Assembly: GCA_023630585.1 (NCBI GenBank)
Contig: CM042543.1
Location: forward strand, 23,060,760 to 23,124,759
Length of the DNA stretch: 64,000 nucleotides
From: Cranoglanis bouderius
Lineage: Eukaryota > Chordata > Actinopteri > Siluriformes > Cranoglanididae
Reading direction: 5' to 3'
Shown: positions 43,387 to 54,813 of the stretch, in pieces
How the letters are laid out: every line of letters starts with the position of its first letter
How positions within the stretch are numbered: position 1 is the stretch's first letter
Position numbers and translations under genes: made by a program
The notes under the pieces: generated by a model
What the model was told of the DNA's origin: nothing
Database searches by the model: none
What the model saw: the letters and a program-made list of their open reading frames with translations, nothing else

Positions 43387-46300
43387 ATGGATTTCCGAAG
43401 ATTTGTTCCGGATCTGAAGACCTGGACTCCGGGTGAGATCGCCTGTGCTGCGGGGCTGGTCGTGTTCTCTGCCGGGGCGGGTTACTGCGTTTACCGCCGC
43501 TTGCGGAGAGGAAGCGCGCCTCCTGACCACACTCAGCCTCCTCAAGGTAGGAGGAGCTTCATTTGGTCATGTGACTTTACTGCCTCACTGCTTTTACAAT
43601 AAATCATGTTCAGTTACAGTGTTACAGTGTAATATTATCTCTCTTACAAGATACGTCGTCTGTTGGTGTGAATTAGCCTAATGCTAGTTACCGTGCTAGC
43701 GAACTTGGCTACTGCTTTAATTTACACACACAAATCCTTCACCGAGTTGATGAGCTTGGCTTAAAAATTTAGTTTATTTCCACAATATAATATTTACCCC
43801 ATTAAAAGGTCACTTTTAACAACCCTGGCTACTGGTTTTACACTAAATCATGATTAGCCTAGTGATTATCCAGCTAGCGCGCTAACGAGCTTCGTTACAG
43901 TTGTATGTTACCTACCTGGCGAACTTAACTAATTATTTCATTTACACAATATCATAGTGAGTATAAAGGTAGCTAGCTTGCTGAACTCGGTTAAAGGTTT
44001 CAATAATTCCACAGTATAATATTTATATAGATTTGGGTGATGGACAGGAGGTTTTAGAGGTTAATCATGTCTCTTGTACAGTGAACTTACACAAGCTGAC
44101 TACTAATGCTGCAGTTTGTCTGCTTCTTCACAACGAGAAATTCACTAGCTATCAGTAGTATAGCTAATACAAGTAGTAATAGGAAAGGAGAGGAACAATT
44201 AGCTTTTTTCTCTCACTAGGTTTTTTTTAACCTCACCTCTCTCTCTCTCGCTCTCTAAAACCAGATGTGTGTTCATTTAGGATTCGTAAATAAAATGTGT
44301 TTTTAATTAGAAAAAAACTCTACTTGCCAACACCAAAGTATCATCTGTGTGTTTGGGGAAACTCTGGTCTAACATTAGCTACACTACTAAGAAACGCTAA
44401 TACTTAGTTTGGTAGCTAACATTAAGATAAATATTTTATTGAGCAGATTTAAACATTAAAATGAGTAGCTGGTCAAATATTCCCCTTTCCTTTTAATGTT
44501 TGAACATGAATTACACAATTTAATAGCTGAATGCTGGTGCACTTAATGTTACCTACTAACTAATAAACATGGCTATTGGTTTTAAATGTACAATAGAAAA
44601 TATTAGTTGTAATTGAAGTTGTAATTGTGAGTCACATAAAACACATTTATTGCAGAGCCTGAGGATGTGCTGGAAGAGACAGTAGATACTCCCTCTGTCC
44701 TCCAGGTATGTGTTAGTTAAAAAGTTATATTCACACTACGTTTGACATGTGTAGGCTGCTTTTGTCTAAGTGTGTGTGTGTGTGTGTGTGTGTGTGTTAA
44801 GGTCGTTGAGCCAAACCTCCAGCTGCTGCCCACTGAACCCCACGATGATCCTTCAGCTGTTGTACTGGTAACCAAATCTTTCATTTATTTACTAAAGTCG
44901 ATCCCTGAATTTTCCAAAGTTGTTTCTGCTGTGTAGAAAGTGACAGAATGTTAGATGTGTTCGTATGAAACTGCTATGATAAGAAGCACTTGTGATCTTC
45001 GTGCTCTACTTTTCACAGCCTCTCAGTGCTGGTGAGCTGAGCAGCGCCTGGTGCAATAATCAGTTCCTCTCTTCAGACTTCTTCAGCTCCCAGTCTGGGG
45101 TATTCTACAGTCCAGCAGCTGAGATACACACACACCCTCTTCTTTACTAGCTCTAATGTATGGTTTTGTTTTTTCTATTTCTAGTCAGTGGACATTAGGA
45201 GATACTTCCTCGGCATGAGCAGGGGTCCAGAGCGTCGGCTCTGCTGGTTTAAAACCACCAAGACCCGCTACTTGGATCAGGAGGTGATCACAGTCTTTAT
45301 TACTCTGATGAAGATTATTGACATTAATGATTATTAGATGAACACTTTTTGTGAAATAGATCTTGAGTTTTTGTAATTGTTATTTGCAGGGATTTCCTTA
45401 TCACATCAACACAGAGGATTGTTTTACTGGCATACAGGTAAAGGATTATTCGTTGTAGCATCACAAAACTTTTGTTAATTGCAGTGACTAACTGTGTTCA
45501 CTTTAAATTGTTCTCTTAAGTGTGTATCTGGGAGGGTTACAGAATTCATTTCCTGTAACCGCCTGGAGATTGTCACCAAGCCACTTGAGGACTATGTGGT
45601 AAATTTATTACACTGTCATGATGTGTATATGTAGATAGTAACTTATGGAATTTTGTCAGTTGTACATTTATGTGACTTCAGTGTCAGTATTTGTTTTTGT
45701 TTTTGTCTTTTTTTAATCAACAGCAACCCTTGAAAAAGGTGACCTGCACTTACCTGTTTGTGGGAGCAGATGGTCAGGTGGACACCTCCACTTGGGTGCA
45801 GGAACATGATCATAACTCTCCCTACAGTGACTCAGAGAGTGAACCAGACTCTGAGGTAAGTTTCAGACCTGATGTGTATCTACATATGCTGCTGTTCCCC
45901 AGAATGGGAGGCTGTAAAATTGACTGTGGGAGATTTAATGATGATTTGCTAACGTGGCTTGCAGGAGAGTGAGGAGAGCCTTAACTTTTTGGAGCTGGAG
46001 GTGCCCTTTATTAGGTATGATCCTCTTCACTGTTTAATGGTGTAATGGTGTCATTTATGTTTAACACACACTAAGCATATACACCTCTTGTTTCTTAGCT
46101 ACCATCTTTCAGAGAGAGGGGTTACAGACATCGGCCTGAAGCTGCGTGCTCTCCGTCAGGCGTTCTCTGTGAGTAAAACCTTTGTTTAGCTGCTGTTATT
46201 GCGCAGGTAGATTACACTCTCCTTTAACTTATATTGTGTGCTGTCTTATATTCAGACTCTGCTTGCCAGCATCCACAACCTGAACTTCTTGTTTGTGGTG

Positions 46301-47100
46301 GGAAAGAAGATCGTGATGCGTCTGGCAGCAGCTAACAACCAGGTGACTTCAGAATGATAAAGAAAAATGACTTAAATTTTTTGTGCAAAATACTTTCAGT
46401 TACTGAGCCCCAAAATGTTCTAGTGGTTAAAAAAACAGGCAATGGAAGGTAATGGAGGTAATAAAGACTATTGGAATAACTAGCATCAATAGCTAGAGTG
46501 AGGTTTTTTTTTTGTTGTTTTAACAGGATGTGGTTGGTGTGCAGCTAGCTTATGAGTCGCTGATTCGATTCCTGAGAAGTTCTTCAAATCAGGAATCAAT
46601 TGTGACAGAGCTCTTCAGGGCTCAGGTAAGCTTGCAGATGCCTGAGTAAAATGACAGATGTTTAATTATAAATAAAAATTAATTATAAAGTAACACAAAT
46701 CCAAAGTAAATTTCTTTTTGTAACCTTTCTCCTCTGTGCAGCTCCACCACTACAACTTCTTGGACGTGTTTTATGAGCTGCTCCTCTTTGGATACTTGAC
46801 AAATGACTCAGCTCCTGAGGCAGTAAGTGTCTTATCAGGAAATTTATTAATTTTGTTTTCCCATATTTTTAACCCTGATATGACACTGCAGTAATGGAGT
46901 TTGTTGTCTTTCTTTCCTAAAGTGTGAGGGAGGATTCTTGGAGACCCTGTTTGTGTTGATCAGCATGTGGGACGTGGATGTGTGGGAGCCTGCAGCAGAG
47001 CTGTACTTCACACTGCTTATTGTAAGTGTTGAATATCTTCAGATGCCACGATACACAAATTCTCAGCATTGCATCTCTAACTCAGTGACACTATGTTGGA

Positions 47101-47147
<47 letters not shown>

Positions 47148-47298
47148 TTTGTAATAGGATCAGCTTACAGTGCTTTGTGAAGTACTGTTTTCTCAGCCCC
47201 TGGAGCTCTACAGCGACCCAGCAGCCTTAGCCAGTGCAGTTTCGCGGCTCCTCTGGCAGCATGTCCAGCTGATGATGGACAATTTGGAGAAGCTCTGA
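43387..47298 (+). CDS. Mitoguardin-like membrane-anchored protein, 15 exons, 446 aa
   Basis: Not recognised as a named gene. Exons: 43387-43546, 44656-44705, 44802-44867, 45019-45099, 45185-45283, 45390-45437, 45521-45598, 45724-45855, 45965-46014, 46099-46168, 46256-46342, 46527-46625, 46742-46822, 46923-47021 and 47158-47298. All borders are GT-AG and all phases join. Residues 17-36 are a short hydrophobic segment followed by RRLRR, the pattern of an outer-membrane signal anchor. Residues 229-243 are an acidic serine tract (SDSESEPDSEESEES) followed by LNFLELE. Residues 255-440 resemble the mitoguardin (FAM73/MIGA) C-terminal domain: LKLRALRQAFSTLL, NLNFLFVVGKKIVMRL, AYESLIRFL, FLDVFYELLLFGYL. 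The protein is much shorter than MIGA1/2 (about 600 aa) and its middle part is unlike them. A membrane-contact role is inference only. The gene itself is secure. Confidence 0.9.
44771..44797 (+). repeat. (GT)n abutting the acceptor of exon 3
   Basis: GT dinucleotides run to 4 nt from the exon 3 splice acceptor (44801), replacing a normal polypyrimidine tract. Confidence 0.9.
47104..47146 (+). repeat. (GT)n next to the acceptor of exon 15
   Basis: About 21 GT units ending 11 nt before the last exon's acceptor (47157). Confidence 0.9.
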
Positions 47299-47333
47299 GC
47301 AGTGTCATTCTCTCTAACGCCCACCCCTTTATA

Positions 47334-47745
47334 CACTCGCCATCCACTTTATTAGGAACACCTGTACACCTGCTAATTTTTGCAGTTGTCAAAACATCCA
47401 ATCATGTGGCAGCAGCACTGTGCATAGCATCATGCAGCTGCAGGTCAAGAACTTCAGTTAATGTTCACATCAAAGAGAATGTGGGAAAAATGTGAGCTCT
47501 GTAACTTTAACAGATGGGCTGGTTTGAGTATTTGAGTACATCTGGTACCAACAACCATGCCACAGTTAAAGTTACAGAGATCAAACTTTTTCCCCATTCT
47601 GATGTTTGATGTGAACATTAACTGAAGCTTTTGACCTGTATCTGCATGATGTTATTCATTGTGTTGTTGCCACCTGATGTGCTGATTGGATAACTACATA
47701 GATGAGCAGGTGTACAGGTGTTCCTATTAAAGTAGATGGTGAGTG
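47334..47745. mobile_element. Tc1-type MITE in the 3' UTR of the mitoguardin-like gene
   Basis: Ends CACTCGCCATCCACTTTATT and inverse, each next to TA. Inverted homology runs well inward (GGAACACCTGTACACCTGC). It begins 35 bp after the stop codon. The same family's body flanks the nest at 53.8-60.3 kb. Confidence 0.85.
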
Positions 47746-48214
47746 TAAGTTACACTTAATGTGGAACCTTCGCAAGACAAGTTAGTTCCCTTTTCATATT
47801 TTGTTCTTTTTCATCACTACTTTCCCCTACATTGCTCAAGCTCTCCACAGGTAAGTATACATTAATTTTATTATATTTCAATTAACGCAGTAAGAAACAA
47901 AAAAACTCTCTTCTTGTCTTCATTCACAGGTCTGCACAACAAACCCAGGACTTAAGGACCAGAACTGCATAATCAACTGTAGCCTGTGTAGCATTTATTT
48001 TTATTTTTTTAAATTTCCATCATAATTGAAATGATTGCTTTCTAAGTGGATTTCCAGGTTTAGTGTAAATGACGTGTCTATGTTTGTCTTCCATCCCTCT
48101 GTGAATCACCCCTCATCCCTCGTCCGTCTATTTAGAGCCTTAAGATTATATCCTGAATAGAGTACATCTGTAAATAGGATTAACTTTTAGTACAGTGCTT
48201 ATATAGTTTCATTT

Positions 48215-48220
48215 AATAAA
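48215..48220 (+). terminator. Polyadenylation signal of the mitoguardin-like gene
   Basis: AATAAA about 920 bp after the stop, followed by a T-rich stretch. The 3' UTR, including the MITE, spans roughly 47299-48240. Confidence 0.55.
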
Positions 48221-48497
48221 AACTTTCATTTGCTCCTACTGCAGCCTCATTCTGATCATTTCTATTCAACAAGATACAGTAGGGGAAAAAAGTATTTGAT
48301 CTCCTGCTGATTTTATACGTTTGCCCACTGACAAAAAATCAGTCTTTTAACAGTGAGAGACAGAATAACAACAAAAAAAATCCAGAAAAACGCATTTCAA
48401 AAAAGTTAAATTGATTTGCATTTTAATGAGGGAAATAAGTATTTGACCCCTTCGACTTAGTACTTGGTGGCAAAACCCTTGTTGGCAATCACAGAGG

Positions 48498-49277
48498 TCA
48501 GACGTTTCTTGTAGTTGGCCACCAGGTTTGCACACATCTCAGGAGAGATTTTGTTCCACTCCTCTTTGCAGATCCTCTCCAAGTCATTAAGGTCATTTTC
48601 AATGCCCTGGCTGAGGGAAGGAGGTTCTCACCCAAGATTTGACGGTACATGGCCCCGTCCATTGTCCCTTTGATGCGGTGCAGTTGTCCTGTCCCCTTAG
48701 CAGAAAAACACCCCCAAAGAATAATGTTCCCACCTCCATGTTTGACGGTGGGGATGGTGTTATGACTTGGGGTCATAGGCAGCATTCCTCCTCCTCCAAA
48801 CACGGCGAGTTGAGTTGATGCCAAAGAGATCTGACCACACCTGACCACAACACTTTCACCCAGTTCTCCTCTGAATCATTCAGGCAAACTTCAGACGGGC
48901 CTGTACATGTGCTTTCTTGAGCAGGGGGACCTTGCGGGCGCTGCAGGATTTCAGTCCTTCACGGCGTAGTGTGTTACCAATTGTTTTCTTGGTGACTATG
49001 GTCCCAGCTGCCTTGAGATCATTAACAAGATCCTCCCGTGTAGTTCTGGGCTGATTCCTCATCATTCTCATGATCATTGAAACTCCACGAGGTGAGATCT
49101 TGCATGGAGCCCCAGACTGAGGGAGACTGACAGTTTCTTCCATTTGCGAATAATCGCACCAACTGTTGTCACCTTCTCACCAAGCTGCTTGGCGATGGTC
49201 TTGTAGCCCATTCCAGCCTTGTGTAGGTCTACAATCTTGTCCCTGACATCCTTGGATTGTTCTTTGTTCTTGGCCAT
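48498..49277 (-). pseudogene. Tc1 transposase, frameshifted and internally deleted
   Basis: MAKNKEQSKDVRDKIVDLHK opens the helix-turn-helix domain at 49277. A shifted frame continues (KISPRGVSMIMRMM), then KHGGGNIILWGCFSAKGTGQ. The segment with the second Asp and the Glu is missing, so it is inactive. Confidence 0.8.
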
Positions 49278-49342
49278 GGTGGAGAGTTTGGAATGATTGA
49301 TTGATTGCTTCTGTGGACAGGTGTCTTTTTACAGGTAACAAA

Positions 49343-49387
49343 CTGAGATTAGGAGCACTCCCTTTAAGAGAGTGCTCCTAATCTCAG
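49343..49387. repeat. Perfect hairpin inside the Tc1 copy
   Basis: CTGAGATTAGGAGCACTC pairs with its exact inverse GAGTGCTCCTAATCTCAG around a short CCTTTAAGA loop. Partial pairing continues outward (ACAGGTAA and TTACCTGT). It lies just upstream of the transposase start. Confidence 0.85.
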
Positions 49388-49642
49388 CTCATTACCTGTG
49401 TAAAAGACACCTGAGAGCCAGAAATCTTGCTGATTGACACGGGATCAAATACTTATTTCCCTCATTAAAATGCAAATCAATTTATAACTTTTTTAAATAC
49501 ATTTTTCTGGATTTTTATGTTGTTATTCTGTCTCTCACTGTTAAAATACACCTACCATTAAAATTATAGACTGATCATTTCTTTGTCAGTAGGCAAATGT
49601 ACAAAATCAGCAGGGGATCAAATACTTTTTTCCCCCACTGTA

Positions 49643-50519
49643 CATATAATGTTCATTTAAAAAAGCAACCCAACCACACAAAATGAATTTCACACTGATA
49701 TACAAATCCTTTTTAAAGAATGTCAGAAACTTTGAGTAATTCACTAAAATATGGAAAATGACAAATAACAAATAGATATTTATAGCGTTGGAAAATTTGT
49801 TGAGAGACCCAAGCTGTAGAAAAGTCTGATTATAGTCTGAAATTCTAATTGTAGAAGACCAAAGATCTGTGAGATGGCAGCAATTTACATGTATTAGTTC
49901 CAAATGCAGGAATTAAATAATTATAGTATAGCCTCTATATTAAGCCATCACTCTTACTTTTTAAGAAGAAATATTCTTTAATAACAGCATTTCAATCAAA
50001 TCAACCAAAACAACAACAAACTCATGGTTACAAAGTTGGTGAGAAGATAAATGTTAAAAATTCAGAGGTATGCATATTGTCTTTCAGTCATTACATAACA
50101 CACTCGAGTGGTTATAAAATAGAAACCAAATCAGTGCACACTGTCCATCATCATTAACCAAAAACAAATAAATAAATAAATCTTGAAACAAAAAGACTTC
50201 ATGGAACAGATTCTTGTTTGAATCTAATGAGTTTTAATTTGGGCTTCATAGAAATAAGAAAAGAGAAGAAGAGTAATTATTTGAGAATCATCATCCTTAT
50301 ACCCTTCTCCAAATGAATTTATCATGCAGCAACGTATATGATGTGTAGATTACATCATAAGTATACAGTAAGTCTCTTAAAATACAGAGCATTAATTACA
50401 CAGGTAAATGACCACTTTATTGAACAGTCCAGGGCAACATGGATACTTTATTGTTTTTTGTTTTGTTTTTAATTTAAAAATGATTTTAGTTATAGATTCA
50501 TTCAAATTAGAGGATTTGA
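49643..50519. other. Intergenic, no recognised feature
   Basis: A/T-rich, no supported gene or repeat. Confidence 0.45.
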
Positions 50520-51020
50520 AATATGATTTAAGAAAAAAATTCTTGAGAGGTCACCTTACTTAAAATTCCTCTGTCTGTACTGAAAAAATGGATTTGTGTA
50601 TTATTTATTACATATTATAGATTATATAATATTATATTTGTATTGTTATAAATTAAACTACTTGTATTATAATTATAAATATTTAATTAAATCTAAACTT
50701 AAATATCAAATATTCAGTGGAAATCAGTAGAATTTCATGAAGGTTTTCTGATTTAAAGGAAGACCTGAGCTTAATCTGAACTTCAGTACCAAGTGTCACG
50801 GTGTCTGTTTTCACGCAGTTCTGGATCTAGCTATCATGATATCCTGCCTAAGGCACAAGCTGTTCAGCTCATTTATTAAGACCCAAGATAACTTTTGGCA
50901 GCGTAGAGCTCTGAAGAATGAAGCTGGTCCTCATTCAGACAGCCACGATCTTGAGGAAACTCGCCTATCAAGATCTTCAGCTCTTCAGAAAAATACGAGT
51001 TTAATTTGTATTTCATGTGC
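50520..51020 (+). repeat. Duplicated segment, copy 1
   Basis: Collinear with 63070-63555: shared GATTTGTGTATTATTTATTA, CTTAATCTGAACTTCAGTA, GCAGTTCTGGATCTA, ATGATATCCTGCCTAAGGCA and CTGGTCCTCATTCAG. It is either a local duplication or a dispersed repeat. Confidence 0.75.
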
Positions 51021-51172
51021 GTTCACCTCATAATTATGATATTTTCAGCAGGAATTGAAGTCACCTTATGTGATTGTAGTCAACAGCAAGCAGCAAGTTG
51101 ACCCCAAAAATCTTGAGCTAGGAAAAATTATATATGCTTTGACTATTTTTTTTCATGAGGTTATGACAAATT

Positions 51173-51200
51173 GTATATATTTGTCATGACAAATATATAC
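51173..51200. repeat. 28-bp perfect palindrome
   Basis: Symmetric about TCATGA (TTTGTCATGACAAA core with TATATA arms). The 16-bp core recurs at 51603-51618 on the far side of the Tc1 fragment. Confidence 0.9.
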
Positions 51201-51239
51201 CACATATCTATAATGCATATATGTATGATATGTATCCTG

Positions 51240-51600
51240 CTGAAAACTAGCCTTCGCTCCCCACGTGCATCAATGAGCCTTGGCTGTCCATGATCTTGTC
51301 GCCGGTTCACTGGTTGTCTTTCCTTAGACCACTTTTGGTAGGTACTAATCACTGCATACTGGGAACACGCCACAAGACCTGCTGTTTTGGGGAAGTTCTG
51401 ACCTAGTCATCTAGCCATCACAATTTGGCCCTTGTCAAAGTCGCTCAGTTCCTTATGCTTACCCATTTTTCCTGCTTCCAATAAATCAAGTTCGAGATTT
51501 GACCATTCACTTGTTGCCTAATACTATGTATCCCACCCCTTGACAGATGCCATCGTAATTCACGCCTTTTGGTGGTTTTAATGTTATGGCTGATCGGTGT
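51240..51600 (-). mobile_element. Tc1-like fragment, same family as 2302-3483
   Basis: The minus strand encodes YQKWSKERQPVNRRQDHGQP and DARGERRL of the transposase N-terminus. The plus-strand high end is GTTATGGCTGATCGGTG, the family terminus. The rest of the element is missing. Confidence 0.8.
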
Positions 51601-51764
51601 AAATTTGTCATGACAAATAATATCACATATTTATCATGCATATACTGTATGTATAAGATGTACTACTGTGACAAAAGAAACATAAAGTTAGTTCAAATCA
51701 TGTACAGGTGTTTAAAACTTAATCAGTTCCAAATTCCTAAACATTCAATAATTCTAGACAGCAT

Positions 51765-51931
51765 GGTTCTCCTCTCCACCTATAGCTGGTGTGGTGGGCG
51801 CTCTGGCGCACTGTGGCTGCAGTCGCATCATCCAGGTGGATGCTACACACTGCTGGTGGTTGAGGAGATTCCCCCCCTGTACTATGTAAAGCGCTTTGAG
51901 TGTCTAGAAAAGCGCTATATAAATGTAACAA

Positions 51932-51987
<56 letters not shown>

Positions 51988-51990
51988 ACT
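51765..51990 (+). mobile_element. SINE3 3' fragment
   Basis: CACCTATAGCTGGTGTGG, TCATCCAGGTGGATGCTAC, then GCGCTTTGAGTGTCTAGAAA and an ATT array (51929-51986) match the tail half of the SINE3 at 11553. The 5S-like head is absent. Confidence 0.8.
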
Positions 51991-52048
51991 GGGAAAGTCT
52001 AAAATACAGTAAGTGGAGAGATGAAAAGTGAAGGGATATAATGGATTA

Positions 52049-52102
<54 letters not shown>

Positions 52103-52130
52103 CATTATTATTATTATTATTATCATCATT
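52049..52130. repeat. (ATT)n microsatellite
   Basis: Long ATT array with two ATC interruptions. Confidence 0.95.
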
Positions 52131-52419
52131 TTTGTGTTATTCTGTTGTGGCATGAAATAAATTATAAGGTTACTTACCTTTTAGTGGTAATTTTTAATTA
52201 ATCTGTTCACACTGAATTTTAGAAAAGATTGAGAATGATTTTGGATTAAAAAAATTAATAATACACTAAGCAAAAATCTCTGCATACTCAGTAGTAAGCC
52301 GTAGTAACGTTCTATATAGTGTACTTGCATGACACTTTTCACATTTACTCAGAAGACTGTGTATATAAGGCTATACTCACTCTATATCCAATATTATATT
52401 TTATTCCATCCATCCATCC

Positions 52420-52420
<1 letters not shown>

Positions 52421-52475
<55 letters not shown>

Positions 52476-52752
52476 GTCTGTCTGTCTGTCTGTCTTTCTT
52501 TCTTTCTTTCTGTCTGTTTGTCTGTCTTTCTTTCTGTCTGTCTTTCTTTCTGTCTGTCTTTCTTTCTTTCTTTCTGTTTGTCTGTCTTTCTTTCTGTCTG
52601 TCTTTCTTTCTGTCTGTCTTTCTTTCTTTCTTTCTGTTTGTCTGTCTTTCTTTCTGTCTGTCTTTCTTTCTGTCTGTCTTTCTTTCTTTCTTTCTTTCTT
52701 TCTGTTTGTCTGTCTTTCTTTCTGTCTGTCTTTCTTTCTTTCTTTCTTTCTC
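52421..52752. repeat. TTTC/TGTC compound tetranucleotide array with 60-bp higher-order unit
   Basis: About 330 bp of TTTC and TGTC units. Positions 52561-52620 and 52621-52680 are identical, revealing a 60-bp higher-order repeat. Long open frames across it on both strands are fortuitous. Confidence 0.95.
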
Positions 52753-53640
52753 CAGTCTACATTATATACATTATATGCATACATTATTCATTTCACGTTA
52801 TTTAATTACTGAACTATATTTGGTCACGAAAATGATTCAGTTGTTAACATCTGCACATGACTTGAACTTTACGCTTATTTTGTTATGGTAGTACATCTTA
52901 TGTATATATGTACAGTATAATAAATATGTGTTATGTATGAGTCTTGGCAATTTTATAACTGTATGGAAAAAACAACAGTAAAACAAACAAAAAAAAAGTT
53001 TAACAGTAGATTTCCTACCTTTGGTTTTCCTACTGTTGACCACACCCCCTTATGTTTCCATTTACATGCCATTTGATACCTAATATGATGTCACATGAAT
53101 TGTGTTATTTCCATCAAGCGGTTCCACTGCATGTGCATAGTGACAAAAATTTTGACTTTCAGTTAAATAAATACTGCTAGTGTATAGTATAGTATCTGAT
53201 AAAAGTTATTAGTTCTCTATACAGTCTGTTCATATTAATTAATTAGTATACATCCTGTTCAGAGGTCTGGAATATGATACTATACTTTGATCATTCCGAT
53301 AGGTCAGTCAGCTCAGTGTAATAGTAAGAAGCGGAGAAGGGAGATTATTTTACCCGATGATGATGATGATGATGATGATGATTATGATGCCTCCCTGTCG
53401 GATCTGTGTGTTAGTTCATCACTATGTCTATGCTGCAAACTCTTCTGGCCCGGAGAACAATGCTTTCAAAAGGAAAAAAGACTTCATTTTAGAAATGGAC
53501 GAGTCTGTCACTGTAAACAATTGTGTTCAGTACTGAGTGCTTAATTTAATTGCCACAATATCATAATGCCCAGTGCCACAGGTTTTTATAAATGTTGATT
53601 GTAGTTGCATAATCTTGAATAAATTCATATTTAATCTTAT
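52753..53640. other. Intergenic with a short (GAT)n-containing open frame
   Basis: An 85-codon open frame at 53287-53541 has an acidic run from a GAT repeat (53356-53384) and a Cys-rich end. It has no recognised motif. Part of it (53505-53575) is inverted at 60430-60525, so it is probably repeat-derived. Confidence 0.4.
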
Positions 53641-53648
53641 ATACACAC

Positions 53649-53697
53649 GCAATTTGTTGGCAACACAGCGGAAATGAATTAATTGCCAACAAATTGC
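53649..53697. repeat. 15-bp perfect inverted repeat (hairpin)
   Basis: GCAATTTGTTGGCAA and its exact inverse TTGCCAACAAATTGC, separated by 19 nt. Its role is unknown. Confidence 0.85.
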
Positions 53698-54188
53698 ATA
53701 TTACTGGCTAATCCATCCATCTCTGGAGGTGCGAGGCAAGCGTGCTAACCATTAAACCACTGTATGCAGGATTATGCTTCTACAATCAACATACACTCAC
53801 AAAGTGAAGAACACAACACTAATCCGGGGTAAGACTTTCACAACAGCCAAAATTCTTTGTGACATGGAATCCACAAAGTGTTGGAAATAGTCCTTTGAGA
53901 TTCTGGTCTATTTGGACATGTTTCAATCACAAACAGTGCCCTCCACTAATATTGGCACCCTTGGTAAATATGAGCAAAATTGTCTTTATTGTTTAACCTT
54001 TTGATCTTTTGTTTTAAAAAAAAAAATCACAAAAATACTCTGCTCTCATGGATATCAAACAATTGCAAACACAACACAGGTTTATAAAAAAAAAATCTTT
54101 GTTAAATATAGGTGTGCAACAATTATTGACACCCCTATGAATTCATATGAGAAAAATATATTTGAAGTATATTCCCATTGATATTTTG

Positions 54189-54222
<34 letters not shown>

Positions 54223-54322
54223 TACACATGGGTGATTAGGAACAGGAAATTGTTCAATCATGACTTCCTGTTTCACAGGGGTATAAATATGAGGTGACAC
54301 ATTCCCTTAGTCATTCATAACA

Positions 54323-54634
54323 ATGGGTAAGACCAAGGAATATAACTGTGATGTGCAGCAAAAGGTTGTTGAGCTTCACAAAATGGGAAATGGCTATAAG
54401 AAAATAGCAAAAGCATTGAAAACGCCAATTTCCATCATCAGGGCAATAATTAAGAAGTTCCAGTCAACTGAAAATGTTATGAATCAACCTGGAATTGGAC
54501 ACGTGCCTATATTGTCTCAACACACTGTGAAGAGGATGGTTCGAGTGGCCAAAAAATCTCCAAAGATCACAGCTGGACAACTGCAGAAGATAGTTGCGTC
54601 TTGGGGTCAGAAAGTCTACAAAACTACAATCTGA
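54323..54634 (+). pseudogene. Tc1 transposase N-terminal part
   Basis: MGKTKEYNCDVQQKVVELHK begins a helix-turn-helix domain with GYKKIAKAL. A stop follows ASWGQKVYKTTI. Further pieces lie up to 54800 and at 59320-59800, where the second Asp and Glu region (FQQDNDPKHTSKS) is followed by stops. Confidence 0.8.
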
Positions 54635-54813
54635 AGTCACCTACATCACCACAAGTTGTTTGGAAGGGTTTCAAGAAAAAAACCTCTCATCCAAAAACAA
54701 ACTCAAGCATCTTCAGTTTGCCAGACACTACTGAAACTTCAAATGGAATGAAACCAAAATAGAGCTTTTTGGCAATAAACACCAGAGGTGGTTTTCGCAC
54801 ACACAGAGAGTTT

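Larger units (their letters stand above)
48277..49640 (-). mobile_element. Tc1-like element with both ends
   Basis: Ends CAGTAGGGGAAAAAAGTATT and inverse ACTTTTTTCCCCCACTG, each flanked by TA. Inverted homology covers about 150 bp at each end. The transposase on the minus strand is broken. Confidence 0.9.

Noticed and set aside
49330..49400. Hairpin as a microRNA precursor
   Set aside because: It lies inside a Tc1 copy next to the transposase start and looks like a family feature of the transposon.
52319..52891. Long open frames (up to 190 codons) across the TTTC/TGTC array on both strands
   Set aside because: Translation of a tetranucleotide repeat gives Phe-Leu-Ser or Lys-Glu-Arg strings with no codon structure; no splice or start context.
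53287..53541. Acidic Cys-containing open frame as a spint1 or lrp11 N-terminal exon
   Set aside because: The acidic run comes from a GAT microsatellite, Cys spacing does not fit MANEC, and part of it is repeated in inverse orientation at 60430-60525.
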